A DNA stretch of 64,000 nucleotides from assembly GCF_002243515.1 (NCBI RefSeq), contig NZ_CP022657.1, forward strand, positions 774,001 through 838,000, in the 5' to 3' direction. The DNA comes from Tumebacillus algifaecis. GTDB taxonomy: Bacteria; Bacillota; Bacilli; Tumebacillales; Tumebacillaceae. This document shows, in pieces, positions 35,520-44,975 of the stretch. Numbering within the stretch: position 1 is the stretch's first letter; every line of letters starts with the position of its first letter. The translations under genes were made by a program, and so were the position numbers. A model generated the notes under the pieces. That model was not told the DNA's origin and searched no databases. It saw only the letters and a program-made list of their open reading frames with translations.

Positions 35520-36739
35520 ATGAAACTCTGGCAAATCGCATGGAAAGACGTGCGGATTCGCATGCGCGACCGCAAAGGTCTGCTCTCGATGATCGCGATG
35601 CCGCTTGTGCTGACCGCCATTTTGGGCGCGGCGCTCGGTGGAGTGTTCGATCAGGGGTCGGGCTCACTTCCGCAATTTGAAGTGGCTGTGTATCAAGGAG
35701 ATCAAGGGGCATCGGGAAAGAACTGGTCGAAGGCGTGTTGCAAAGCGAAGACCTGAAGCGGTCGATCAAGGTGACGAAGGTCGATTCGCCAGCGGCTGTC
35801 GAGCAGAGCGTACAAGACGGTACTGCGCAGGTCGGGTTGGTGATTCCACAAGGGTTTACAGAGCAGGTCAATACAGGAGGCAAAACGGAGCTCTCTCTGC
35901 TCCAAGACCCCGGTAAGCCGCAGACGGCACTGATTATGAGAAGCATTGTCAAATCCTATACGGAGCGAGTCTCTGCCGTCAATATCGCATCGTCAGCGAT
36001 CATCGGCGATCTGGCTCAGCACGCGGCTACGTCCGGTGGTGTCAATCAGGACCTGGGCAAGATCGCGCATGAGGTGGTCGAGGAGCTCACCGCTACGGTG
36101 ACCAATCCGAATGCGGGGGTGCTCGAGAAGCCGGTCGGGGAAAAAGAGGTTTCGGCGAAGCAATATTATGCGGCCGCGATGGCGGTGATGTTCTTGCTGT
36201 TCAACGCGACGGTCGGTGCAAAATCGATATTAAACGAACGTTCTACCGAAACGCTGTCTCGCCTGCTCAGCACGCCGACGAGCAAACTGTCCATCTTGCT
36301 GGGCAAATTTTTCGGAACGCTGTTTTTTGCCGTGTTGCAATTTGGTGTGTTGTTGATCGCCACCACGTACGCGTTTGGCGTGGAATGGGGTGATAATCTC
36401 GGACAGACGCTCGCCATCGCACTCAGCTATGCGGTCGCAGTCTCCGGCTTGTCGATGGCGCTGGCTTCCGTTTTAAAATCGGAGCAGTCTGCCGATGTGG
36501 TTTCCGGAATTGGGGTGCAAATCTTCTCCATCCTCGGCGGGTCGATGTTGCCGCTCGCACAGTTCCCCGAACTGTTGCAAAAAGTGGCGCTGGTCACTCC
36601 CAACGCTTGGGCGTTGATCAGTCTGACCGACATCATGACAGGCACCGAATGGCAAGCGTTGTATCTGCCGCTTGTGGTATTGCTCACACTTGGAGCGGCT
36701 GCGCTGAGCTTTGGTACCTGGCGCTTGGCGGCGCGATAG
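35520..36739 (+). pseudogene. lnrM: LnrM-like ABC-2 permease, interrupted by a frameshift
   Basis: The reading frame starting at ATG35520 (AGGAGGT upstream; MKLWQIAWKDVRIRMRDRK, first membrane helix) runs into a stop at 35756. The family-like sequence continues in the frame that carries GKELVEGVLQSEDLKRS and goes on to 36739 with five further helices. The switch falls at GGGG (35706-35709); one extra G restores a single frame of about 406 codons. So the gene is full length but frameshifted, either truly or through a homopolymer sequencing error. The neighbours are intact. Confidence 0.85.
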
Positions 36740-36752
36740 GAGGGAAAACGAA

Positions 36753-37910
36753 ATGAATCAGATACTGTCCTTGGCGATGTTTGAAATCAAAAAAGTGTTC
36801 CGCAATCGACGTTCGTGGATCATGATGTTTCTGATGCCAGTGTTGTTCACCTTTATCTTTGGTGGCTTATCGACAGGTGGCTCCTCCCAAACGCCGCTCG
36901 CCATCGTCGATCTTGATGACAGCAAGCTGTCCAAATGGCTGGGCCACCAGATCGCAGCTGATGAATCGCTGGACATCCGTCCGATGGAACGGTCAGCGGC
37001 CGACACAGCTCTGCACAATAAGAAAATCGCAGGCATTCTCGAAATCCCGCAAGGCTATGAAGCGGCATTGATCGCGAAACAAAAAGTGGACGTCACCTTC
37101 CGCCACGGACCAGACCTCGCCATCGCTAAGGCGATCCGCGGGACGGTGGAAGATGTGACAGCAAGGGCTGCGGTGCAGGTGCAAGCAGCAATGACGTGGA
37201 GCCAGCTTGGGGGCGGGGGAGATTGGCAAGCGCGTTTCGATACGTTAACAGCCAAAGCGGAAACTCCGCTGATCACCGTCGAGGCGCAAACGGTCACGCA
37301 AAACGGCCTGGCTAAACGGATGGAATACAAAAGCGAGCGATCGATCGGGTTTACGATCATGTTCGTCATGATGAGCTTACTCACCGTGACGGGCACGATC
37401 CTGGAAGCTCGCAAGACGGGCGTTTGGTATCGACTGCTCGCAAGCCCTAGTTCGCGGCTCCAAGTGATGAGCGGCTATCTCCTCGCCTTTTTCCTGATCG
37501 GTTGGATTCAATTTGCCATTCTGATGGGTCTTTCCTCGCTGTTGTTCGGTGTCATCTGGGGGGATTGGATCGCGCAGATCGTACTCGTATCCGCGCTGCT
37601 CATCTGTGTGGTCGGCCTCGGACTCTTGATCGCAGGTATCGTAAAAACGCAGGAGCAACAAGGGGCGATCGGCAGTATTGTCATCATCTCCACCTGTATG
37701 CTCGGCGGTGTGTACTGGCCGCTCGACATCGTGTCCGAAACGATGCAGAAAATCGCCAACTTTGTGCCGCAGACTTGGGCGATGGAAGGATTTACTGAGC
37801 TGATCGCACGCGGCGGAACATTGGCCGATATTGGACTGCAGGTCGGCGTGTTGCTCGCCTTTGGCGCAGCGTTTCTGTTCGCAGGCATTACTCGTGTGAA
37901 ATTCGAGTAG
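36753..37910 (+). CDS. lnrN: LnrN-like ABC-2 type permease
   Basis: A 385-aa permease: one N-terminal helix, a large outward-facing segment (residues ~50-190) and five C-terminal helices, with GTILEARKTGVWYRLLASP as the conserved cytosolic loop. It is the partner of the frameshifted permease upstream. AGGAGGG precedes the ATG. Last gene of the lnr-like operon. Confidence 0.88.
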   Translation: MNQILSLAMFEIKKVFRNRRSWIMMFLMPVLFTFIFGGLSTGGSSQTPLAIVDLDDSKLSKWLGHQIAADESLDIRPMERSAADTALHNKKIAGILEIPQGYEAALIAKQKVDVTFRHGPDLAIAKAIRGTVEDVTARAAVQVQAAMTWSQLGGGGDWQARFDTLTAKAETPLITVEAQTVTQNGLAKRMEYKSERSIGFTIMFVMMSLLTVTGTILEARKTGVWYRLLASPSSRLQVMSGYLLAFFLIGWIQFAILMGLSSLLFGVIWGDWIAQIVLVSALLICVVGLGLLIAGIVKTQEQQGAIGSIVIISTCMLGGVYWPLDIVSETMQKIANFVPQTWAMEGFTELIARGGTLADIGLQVGVLLAFGAAFLFAGITRVKFE

Positions 37911-38446
37911 CGGGTGGTGAAGGCCAGCCGGGATTGCGTTAGGTCTGACCTCCACCGTTCATTCGCTACCCGAGATGGCAACTGCACTTGCGTGTGATCG
38001 CGATACTTGTAGAACGGTGGTGGAGTCGTGCAACAAGACGTCTCCGCTTGCCGTACGGAAGGCATTTGCGACCTGTTACTGCTTGGAGTCTCAATCTCTG
38101 CGACGGTGAGCACAGTGAGCGATGATGTCAGACCTCATTTCAAATGAAAGTCAGCGATGATACGCAGGAATCTGTTTGCACACAGGGTGGTTTGACCGAT
38201 CCGATCAAATCCAAATGAGACTCCTTCGCAGAGCGGAGGAGTATGGGTTGATCGGCGATCTAAGGTGTGTGGAACGGGAGTTACTGAAAAGGGCAAACCG
38301 GGCTGTGCTGTGCAGGCTGGTGTGAGGGGTTCTAAGAGGTGGCTGTTGACCGGATTGGATTGAGCGCTTGATGGGGCAGGCGGTTTACACGGTGTTTTTG
38401 CCAAGGGAATGCGGTTGCGAGGCTTAACCACAGAGGGGCAATGCGA
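37911..38446. other. Intergenic region without a supported gene
   Basis: No coding signal was found on either strand. It contains an imperfect inverted repeat, CTCCACCGTTC at about 37950 and GAACGGTGGTGGAG at about 38012. No transposase or known RNA was recognised. Confidence 0.4.
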
Positions 38447-38929
38447 TTACAAGGCGAGTTTTTGCTTGATGATCATAATCTCCTGATCCTGCATGGCGTT
38501 TTTGAGCAGCTGGCGTTTCTCCGCTTCTTGAAACCGCTTGTCCAGCGCATAGACCTCCTCTTTTGTCGCACAAGTTTCCAGCACCAGCGCGATGTCAGTT
38601 TTGGTGGCCATGACCGCTTTCAACTCGGAGAACTCCGCTTTTGTCACCATGTTCTCCTTGACCTCGGCCAATGACGCTTCCAACGCGTCGATCCGACCGT
38701 CCAAGCGTTGTTCCAATGCATCGATCCGATCGTCCAAGCGTTGTTCCAACGCATCGATCCGATCATTCAACCGCCTTTCCAGCGAATCGATCTTATCATC
38801 CAAGCGCTGTTCCATCGTGTCAATGCGGACGATTAACGTGTCAAATCGTGAGGTCAATGCAGCCAGTGCGGCGTTGGTTTGCTGGAAGTTCTCGAGCAGG
38901 GCGCGCAACAGCTTTTGTGTTTCATCCAT
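38447..38929 (-). CDS. Coiled-coil protein with 11-residue repeats
   Basis: A 160-aa protein, almost all helix. Residues about 37-80 contain four consecutive 11-residue units of the type D(R/K)IDALEQRLD, a hendecad coiled-coil pattern, encoded by near-identical 33-bp DNA repeats. A second helical part with KAEF/KTDI/KEEV elements follows. AAGGAG before ATG38929 decides the start. No family assignment; an oligomerising scaffold is all that can be said. Confidence 0.7.
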   Translation of the reverse strand: MDETQKLLRALLENFQQTNAALAALTSRFDTLIVRIDTMEQRLDDKIDSLERRLNDRIDALEQRLDDRIDALEQRLDGRIDALEASLAEVKENMVTKAEFSELKAVMATKTDIALVLETCATKEEVYALDKRFQEAEKRQLLKNAMQDQEIMIIKQKLAL

Positions 38930-39014
38930 TGTGATCAGCTCCTTTGCAAGACCAATGTAGCAGACGAATCGAAGGAGTAGCAAACTTTTTTTCTTTTACA
39001 ATTTGCCTAAACAG

Positions 39015-39050
39015 AAAAGCCGATCGCTTCTCGATGCGATCGGCTTTTCA
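39015..39050 (-). terminator. Terminator of the SDR gene
   Basis: GAAAAGCCGATCGC / GCGATCGGCTTTTC perfect stem with an 8-nt loop, just beyond the SDR stop codon on the minus strand. Confidence 0.85.
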
Positions 39051-39058
39051 GGCACAAT

Positions 39059-39928
39059 TTACCCGTTCACAATCTCTCCACCATTCACATGAATCATCTG
39101 CCCAGACACGTAGGAGGCGTCATCTGAAGCCAAATACACATAGGCACCCGCCAACTCCTCTGGCTGCCCGGCGCGCCCCAACGGTGTGTCAGACCCGAAC
39201 TTCGCGACCTGCTCCGCGCTAAATGTCGAGGGGATCAGCGGCGTCCAGATCGGCCCAGGTGCCACTCCGTTGACGCGAATGCCTTGCTGAGCCAAATTGA
39301 GCGCAAGCGACCGGGTAAAGGTCACGACCGCCCCTTTGGTCGCTGAGTAGTCGATCAGTTCCTTGTGTCCTTGATAGGCGGTGATCGATGCCGTGTTGAT
39401 GATCGAACTGCCCGCCTGTAAGTGGGGCAAGGCTGCTTGCGTCAAAAAGAATTGCGCAAAAACATTGGTCTGAAAAGTCCGTAGCAACTGCTTTTGTGAA
39501 ATGTCCAGCAAACTTTTCTGCGGATGCTGTTCACCCGCGTTGTTCACCACGATGTCCAATCGTCCAAACGCCGCCAGTGTCTGCTCAACAATTTTCTGAC
39601 AGGTGCTGGCATCGGTCACATCTGCGGCGAGGATCAAACAACGTCTGCCGATCGCCTCCACGCGCTGTTTCGTTTCTTGGGCGTCGACATGCTCATTCAA
39701 ATACACGACCGTCACATCGGCGCCTTCCTTGGCGTAGGCATACGTGACTGCACGCCCGATCCCGCTGTCGCCGCCTGTGATGATCGCGACTTTGCCTTGC
39801 AGTTTGCCGCTCGCTTGGTAGGCAGGATTCTCCGAGATGGGTCGAGGTTGCATCTCCTGTTCAATGCCTGGCTGACTGCTCAGCGTCTTGGCTGGAAAAG
39901 AGGTGGGGTAGTTTTTCATAGCGCTCAT
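39059..39928 (-). CDS. SDR family oxidoreductase (general-stress YhdF/YhxC type)
   Basis: A 289-aa short-chain dehydrogenase with the long N-terminal extension of this subgroup (QEMQPRPISENPAY). NAD(P) loop TGGDSGIGRAV, NNAGEQH, the catalytic Ser (NTASITAY), YSATK with catalytic Tyr and Lys, and PGPIWTPL. AGGAG 9 nt before ATG39928 sets the start. Substrate unknown; relatives are often stress-induced. Confidence 0.88.
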   Translation of the reverse strand: MSAMKNYPTSFPAKTLSSQPGIEQEMQPRPISENPAYQASGKLQGKVAIITGGDSGIGRAVTYAYAKEGADVTVVYLNEHVDAQETKQRVEAIGRRCLILAADVTDASTCQKIVEQTLAAFGRLDIVVNNAGEQHPQKSLLDISQKQLLRTFQTNVFAQFFLTQAALPHLQAGSSIINTASITAYQGHKELIDYSATKGAVVTFTRSLALNLAQQGIRVNGVAPGPIWTPLIPSTFSAEQVAKFGSDTPLGRAGQPEELAGAYVYLASDDASYVSGQMIHVNGGEIVNG

Positions 39929-40016
39929 GACACCGCTCTCCTGTCGAAAAAGATTTTCACCCAATATCTATTCCCAAACCTGTTAAAATAAACACCAGAA
40001 GGGAGGGAACACCGTC

Positions 40017-40292
40017 ATGAGCATCGGAATCTTTTTCAGCGTCGTTCTGCTCTGTAATCTGTACGGCTACAACTTGATGTATCGCGACAAAAAACGAGCG
40101 CAGCAGAAGCGATCGCGCATCCCAGAAAAAACGCTCTTTCTTTGCGCCTTCCTCGGGTGCGGACTTGGCGTGTACCAAGGCATGAAGCATTTCCGCCACA
40201 AAACCAAACACGTATCCTTTCGCATCCTCTTGCCGATCGCAGCATTTTGGAACCTGATCCTTTACGCGGGCATCCTCTACCTGCTGCTGTGA
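40017..40292 (+). CDS. DUF1294 small membrane protein
   Basis: A 91-aa protein with two or three helices and the DUF1294 pattern YRDKKRAQQKRSRIPEKTLF, followed by GCGLGVYQGMKHFRHKTKH. Function unknown. GGAGGGA precedes the ATG. Confidence 0.82.
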   Translation: MSIGIFFSVVLLCNLYGYNLMYRDKKRAQQKRSRIPEKTLFLCAFLGCGLGVYQGMKHFRHKTKHVSFRILLPIAAFWNLILYAGILYLLL

Positions 40293-40320
40293 GGCTGTGC
40301 GGCGACAACGGCTCGACCAT

Positions 40321-41460
40321 TCACTTCGCTTGAGCTATCTTCCAGACGCGAAGCAAGCGCTCGGCCGCATCGGCTGTCCACTCGGCCGTCCGACCCATCG
40401 CTTCGGCCAGTGTGCATGGCCCCGGTACGATGGAGAAGGCGGCTACCACACCGAGCCGCTCCAACTGTGCGGCTGACAGCGCCAACTCCCCGCACAGCGC
40501 GAAAACGGGCACACCTTGCCGTGCCGCAGCCCGACTTACCCCCGCGATCACTTTGCCGGACAAGGTTTGCTCATCGAGCCTGCCCTCGCCGGTGATCACG
40601 AGGTCCGCCCCCTGTAGTCGCCGTTCCAACTCGACAGCCCCCGTCATCACCTCAATACCCGACCGCAATGTGGCGCCCAAAAAGACGGCCAGGGCTGCTC
40701 CCATCCCGCCTGCCGCACCGCCGCCTGGCAATTGGCGCATCTCCAAACCCTTTTGTGAGAACACGACCTCCCCAAACCGATCCAACGCTGCATCGAGCAG
40801 CGCGGTCATCTCCGGTGTAGCTCCTTTTTGCGGGCCGAAGATGACGGACGCCCCCTCCGGCCCGACCAACCGATTCTGCACATCGCTAGCCACCACAAAG
40901 GACGCTTTTGCAAGCCTGTGGTCCAACTCGTCCTCCGTGAACCGCGCCAGTCGGCCGAGTGCGCCACCACCCGCTTCCAAAGCCTCGCCGCGCTCATCGA
41001 AAAAGCGCATCCCCAACGCTTGCAACATTCCTGCGCCACCATCATTGGTCGCACTACCGCCAAGACCGATCACAAAGCGACGATAGCCGCTGTCAAGCGC
41101 ATGTGCGATCAACTCGCCTGTGCCTCGGCTGGTCGTCAAAAGCGGATTGCGCAGCTCTTCTGGCACTAGAGTTAACCCGGACGCTTGTGCCATCTCGATC
41201 ACCGCCGTCTTCTCGTCGCCGAGCACTCCATACATCGCCTGCACAGGTATCCCGAGCGGCCCGGTCACCGTGGCCATCTGCATGGTGCCGCCTGTGGCAT
41301 GCACCAACTGCTCCGCGGTCCCTTCACCGCCGTCAGCCAGCGGAATTTCGATCAGTTCCGCGTGCGGATCGACACGCATGACCCCTTCTCGCACAGCTGC
41401 ACAAACGGTTTTCGCATCCAGGCTCCCTTTAAATGAATCCACCGCTACGACCACTTTCAT
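40321..41460 (-). CDS. glxK: Glycerate 2-kinase (GlxK/GarK family)
   Basis: A 379-aa kinase: N-terminal VVAVDSFKGSLDA, PLADGGEGTAE, the GLGGSATNDGGAGMLQALG nucleotide loop, and GEGRLDEQTLSGKV. It phosphorylates D-glycerate to 2-phosphoglycerate. ATG41460 with GCGGAGGG upstream is chosen over the longer frame to 41547. No other glyoxylate genes are adjacent. Confidence 0.92.
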   Translation of the reverse strand: MKVVVAVDSFKGSLDAKTVCAAVREGVMRVDPHAELIEIPLADGGEGTAEQLVHATGGTMQMATVTGPLGIPVQAMYGVLGDEKTAVIEMAQASGLTLVPEELRNPLLTTSRGTGELIAHALDSGYRRFVIGLGGSATNDGGAGMLQALGMRFFDERGEALEAGGGALGRLARFTEDELDHRLAKASFVVASDVQNRLVGPEGASVIFGPQKGATPEMTALLDAALDRFGEVVFSQKGLEMRQLPGGGAAGGMGAALAVFLGATLRSGIEVMTGAVELERRLQGADLVITGEGRLDEQTLSGKVIAGVSRAAARQGVPVFALCGELALSAAQLERLGVVAAFSIVPGPCTLAEAMGRTAEWTADAAERLLRVWKIAQAK

Positions 41461-41622
41461 CTCGGACCCTCCGCTTCCATTTCTGCAATGCCCACTTCTT
41501 ACCACGCTAGCTGGCCAAAATCCTCCTGTTGAGCGGCACGCCGCCAATTGTCGGACCTTTGCACATTTGAAAGGAAGGGAGTAAGATTGAGCTTGTGAGA
41601 GAGATTGTAGGTGAATTTACAG

Positions 41623-42837
41623 ATGACGCAACTTGCAACAAATCTACCTTCCCAAACGAAAAGCATGCGCCCGTTCAGGCTTTATCTAGGCGGTAACTTT
41701 CTCGCCGCATGCGGCGAGTGGCTCGACATGGTCGCGCTCAATTGGGCTGTGCTTGCGCTGACAGGCTCACCCGTTCACCTTGGGATCATCAACGCCTGCC
41801 GTTTGATTCCGGTGTTTCTATTAAGCGTCCCCGCCGGAATTTTGGCGGATCGCTTTGATCGCAGGAAACTGTTGATCGGCATTCAAACGGCCACGATTCT
41901 GCTCACGCTGCTCATCGGTTGGCTGTTTTACATCAACAGTCCGTTTTGGCTGTTCGCGGTGGCTGTCTGCTTGCGCGCCATCTTCCAGACGATGGACCCG
42001 CCGATTCGCAATTCGATGATTCCCAATCTAGTCCCAGAACATTTTCTGGGGCGCGCCATCGCGATGAATACTGCGGCGCTCAACCTGTCGCGGATCATCG
42101 GGCCTGCCATCGCCGGTGTCCTGCTCGCCACTTTGGACACACAGGAAGTGATCTGGCTGGGCGCGGGGGGACTGCTGATCGAATGGATCGCCCTGTATGT
42201 CTTGCGCCCTGTGCAAAAACAGGTGCGGAGCAAGAATGGTATGCTCAAAGACGATCTGCAAGAGGCTTATTCCTTCATCAAGAACCAGCGCACCGTGCAA
42301 TCACTGTTGCTGCTAGCGGTGGTGCCGATGGTGTTTGGTTTTCCCTATACTTCGATGCTGCCCGTCTTCGTCGATCAACTGATGAATTTAGGACCGGGCG
42401 GCTTTGGCGCACTGCTTTCCGTCTCCGCGGTCGGCGCAGTTCTCGGATCGCTTTGGCTGTCCCTGCGCAACGAGCAAGCGCGGGCGGGGCGGTTGTTGAT
42501 CCTCTCCGTACTCGGATTCGGTTTGTCTCTGTTGCTGTTTGTGCTGTCCACCAACTTCTGGCTGGCCGCAGCGATGATGTTTCTCGTCGGATTGACCGGT
42601 CAAACTTACCGCACGATGAGCCGCATCACGATGCAGAAACAAGTGCCTGATCACCTGCGCGGGCGGATCATGAGCATCGCTCTGATGGACCGCGGCTTTA
42701 TCCCGCTTGGTGCGATTGTGATCGGTGCGGTCGCAGGTACCGCCGGAGCATTGTGGGCCGGAGTAATGATGGGGGCGGGCTGCCTGCTGGTCACGCTCGC
42801 TGTACTTTTCACGCGCCGTCAAATTTGGCAGATCTAA
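41623..42837 (+). CDS. MFS transporter (EntS-like)
   Basis: A 404-aa major-facilitator protein with about twelve helices; GGNFLAACGEWLDMVAL near the start and the motif-A loop GILADRFDRRKLL after helix 2. The group contains exporters of siderophores and drugs. ATG41623 (AGGTGA 8 nt upstream) is preferred over GTG41611. It diverges from the glycerate kinase gene. Confidence 0.85.
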   Translation: MTQLATNLPSQTKSMRPFRLYLGGNFLAACGEWLDMVALNWAVLALTGSPVHLGIINACRLIPVFLLSVPAGILADRFDRRKLLIGIQTATILLTLLIGWLFYINSPFWLFAVAVCLRAIFQTMDPPIRNSMIPNLVPEHFLGRAIAMNTAALNLSRIIGPAIAGVLLATLDTQEVIWLGAGGLLIEWIALYVLRPVQKQVRSKNGMLKDDLQEAYSFIKNQRTVQSLLLLAVVPMVFGFPYTSMLPVFVDQLMNLGPGGFGALLSVSAVGAVLGSLWLSLRNEQARAGRLLILSVLGFGLSLLLFVLSTNFWLAAAMMFLVGLTGQTYRTMSRITMQKQVPDHLRGRIMSIALMDRGFIPLGAIVIGAVAGTAGALWAGVMMGAGCLLVTLAVLFTRRQIWQI

Positions 42838-42974
42838 AAGTGGTGTCGGGAAGCGTCCCGGCCCCTTTTTTCTATCGAAAAATCAAATAGCCCCTTATTC
42901 GATTTCGATAACGCAAACCTCTCGAGATGGAGTAAAATGTTGTCAAACAGATTCGGGAGAAATTGGGGGGACTG

Positions 42975-43352
42975 ATGATGAGCTACACCTTTTCTGGCAT
43001 CGACCACGTCCAGTTGGCCGCACCGCGAGGCTGTGAGGAAACGGCCCGAAAATTTTTCACCGACCTGCTCGGCATGCAGGAATTGGAAAAACCAGAACCG
43101 TTACGGGCGCGGGGCGGCGCTTGGTTCATCTGTGGTGCTCAACAGATACACATCGGCGTCGAAGCGGAGTTCGCCCCGGCGAAAAAAGCGCATCCGGCCT
43201 TTGTTGTGCACAACCTCGATGCCTTGCTGGCCCGCTTGGATGCGCACGGTGCTGAGTATCAGCTCGATACGGCGCTTGACGACCGCAAACGTTTTTTTAT
43301 GAACGACCCGTGGGGGAATCGACTCGAATTTATGGAACTGGAGGGGAACTGA
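42975..43352 (+). CDS. VOC-family (glyoxalase/bleomycin-resistance fold) protein
   Basis: A 125-aa protein with the paired beta-alpha-beta-beta-beta pattern: GIDHVQLAAPRG, LLGMQELEKPE, HPAFVVHNLDALLARL, and the C-terminal MNDPWGNRLEFME with metal-ligand Glu. Could be a dioxygenase-like or resistance protein; the substrate cannot be told. It is 1 nt upstream of the MOSC gene, forming a three-gene group with the TrmO-like gene. Confidence 0.85.
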   Translation: MMSYTFSGIDHVQLAAPRGCEETARKFFTDLLGMQELEKPEPLRARGGAWFICGAQQIHIGVEAEFAPAKKAHPAFVVHNLDALLARLDAHGAEYQLDTALDDRKRFFMNDPWGNRLEFMELEGN

Positions 43353-43353
43353 G

Positions 43354-44016
43354 ATGGAAGTAGTACGTGTAAGCGTTGGTCGACCGCAGTCATTGACGCA
43401 TAACGGGCAGACGCTCAAGAGCGCGATCGATAAGCAGGCGGTGGCCGAGCGCGTCTTTTTGTCCCGCGTGAACTTCGAAGGGGATGAGCAAGCGGACCTC
43501 GTCCATCACGGCGGACCGGACAAAGCGGTCTGCGCCTACCCCGATGAACATTATGCGTATTGGGAAGAGACCTTGGGTGTCAAGCTTCCTGCCAACGCAT
43601 TCGGTGAAAATTTGACATTGCGCGGCCTGCCGGAATCAGAAGTCCGCATCGGCGACACGTTCCAGATCGGGGAGGCGGTACTGCAAGTCTGTCAGCCGCG
43701 CATTCCATGTGGCAAGATCAATATGCGAACTGGTGTGCCGAACTTTGTGAAAAAGTTTAAAGAGAGCGGCTTTACCGGTTACTACCTGCGTGTCCTGCAG
43801 GAAGGCTTTGTGGAGGCCAATCCGCAGATCAGGCGCTTGGAGCGTGGAAAAGGGCTGTCTATCGAAGCGATCAACCGCGTGCTTTTCCAAGAGCAGCAAA
43901 GCATCGCGATGTTAAAGAGCATCATTGCTGATGAAGTGCTGGCCGACTCGCTGCGCGATCATCTCACGCGCCAATTGGAGCAATTGGAACGAAAAGGGGC
44001 CGATGCGAATGCATGA
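43354..44016 (+). CDS. MOSC domain protein (YiiM-like)
   Basis: A 220-aa protein with a MOSC domain (LVHHGGPDKAVCAYP, ENLTLRGLPESEVRIGD, and CQPRIPCGKIN with the Mo-binding Cys) and a C-terminal 3-alpha domain. Relatives such as YiiM reduce N-hydroxylated compounds with a molybdenum cofactor. Overlaps the following gene. Confidence 0.88.
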   Translation: MEVVRVSVGRPQSLTHNGQTLKSAIDKQAVAERVFLSRVNFEGDEQADLVHHGGPDKAVCAYPDEHYAYWEETLGVKLPANAFGENLTLRGLPESEVRIGDTFQIGEAVLQVCQPRIPCGKINMRTGVPNFVKKFKESGFTGYYLRVLQEGFVEANPQIRRLERGKGLSIEAINRVLFQEQQSIAMLKSIIADEVLADSLRDHLTRQLEQLERKGADANA

Positions 44017-44491
44017 TCGGGACCAAGAGATCATCCTGCGACCGATTGGCATCGTGCGTTCCCCGCGCGAGGAAGCGATCGACGATTTCTGGGGTGGTGT
44101 CGAGTCGGTGATCGAACTCGACCCGGCACAGTTTACCGAAGATGTGACCGCAGGACTTCGAGATTTTTCGCATGTGGACGTCATCTTCTTTATGAACCGT
44201 GTGGACCCCGCGCGGATCGAAACTACCGCTCGCCATCCCCGCAATAACCCGGACTGGCCGAAAGTGGGCATCTTCGCTCAGCGCGCCAAAGGTCGTCCGA
44301 ATCGTCTTGGCGTCACCAACTGCCAACTGATCAGCGTCGAGGGTCTCCGCATCACCGTTCGTGGGCTGGACGCGATCGATGGCACTCCGGTGGTGGACTT
44401 GAAACCGTACATGCTGGAGTTTGGCCCGCGTGGGGAAGTCAAACAGCCAGAGTGGTCGCATGTGCTGATGAAGGAGTATTTTCTCGGATAA
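44009..44491 (+). CDS. trmO: TrmO/TsaA-like tRNA methyltransferase family protein
   Basis: A 160-aa protein with IGIVRSP near the N-terminus and the conserved GTPVVDLKPYM towards the end, as in TrmO (TsaA/UPF0066), the SAM-dependent methylase of N6-threonylcarbamoyl-adenosine in tRNA. ATG44009 is chosen (AAGGGG 9 nt upstream; ATG44003 is too near). The start overlaps the MOSC gene. Confidence 0.8.
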   Translation: MHDRDQEIILRPIGIVRSPREEAIDDFWGGVESVIELDPAQFTEDVTAGLRDFSHVDVIFFMNRVDPARIETTARHPRNNPDWPKVGIFAQRAKGRPNRLGVTNCQLISVEGLRITVRGLDAIDGTPVVDLKPYMLEFGPRGEVKQPEWSHVLMKEYFLG

Positions 44492-44545
44492 CTTTTCGAT
44501 CACAGGATACCCTATGAGCAGTAGGTGCAAAGGGGGTTTCTTCCA

Positions 44546-44887
44546 GTGACCGACGGAAAAAAACAAAGCTTTCGTCACTTCACCAACCAAAAACAGCTCA
44601 GGCTGACCGATGATCCCAACTATGACGTCAGCAAACTGTCGGGCGACAAGTCAACCGACAACCGCCAGTCCATCACTGAGCCTGCGGAAGATCGGATTGC
44701 GATGGAAACCGTTCAAGGCAATAGCGGCATGTTTATGCATCCGATGCATGACGTAACAGCGACCGAACATGTTCATGGCGACAAAGTTCTGGAAGCGTTA
44801 CAGCAAGAGCTGGACGAGTTCGAACTGGAAGTCGAAGGCGGGGATGGTCGCATCGATCCGCAAGAAGACGGTGGCCAGAACCTTTGA
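44546..44887 (+). CDS. Hypothetical acidic protein, 113 aa
   Basis: Unrecognised. GTG start supported by AAGGGGG with 9-nt spacing. Hydrophilic, basic N-terminus (KKQSFRHFTNQKQLRL), His/Met-rich middle (GMFMHPMHDVTATEHVHGD), acidic C-terminus. No membrane segment. A terminator follows it. Confidence 0.6.
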   Translation: MTDGKKQSFRHFTNQKQLRLTDDPNYDVSKLSGDKSTDNRQSITEPAEDRIAMETVQGNSGMFMHPMHDVTATEHVHGDKVLEALQQELDEFELEVEGGDGRIDPQEDGGQNL

Positions 44888-44920
44888 TGCGTTGCCTACA
44901 GAGTTGAGTTGAGGAAGTTG

Positions 44921-44956
44921 AGCAAGGGCCGAGCGTAAGACCTCGGCTCTTTTTCC
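44921..44956 (+). terminator. Terminator after the acidic hypothetical gene
   Basis: GCCGAG / CTCGGC stem, 8-nt loop, followed by TCTTTTT. Confidence 0.7.
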
Positions 44957-44975
44957 CATTGAAGGAGATGACCCT

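Noticed and set aside
35700-35760. Programmed -1 frameshift in lnrM
   Set aside because: No strong slippery heptamer with downstream pseudoknot evident; a missing G in a homopolymer is simpler.
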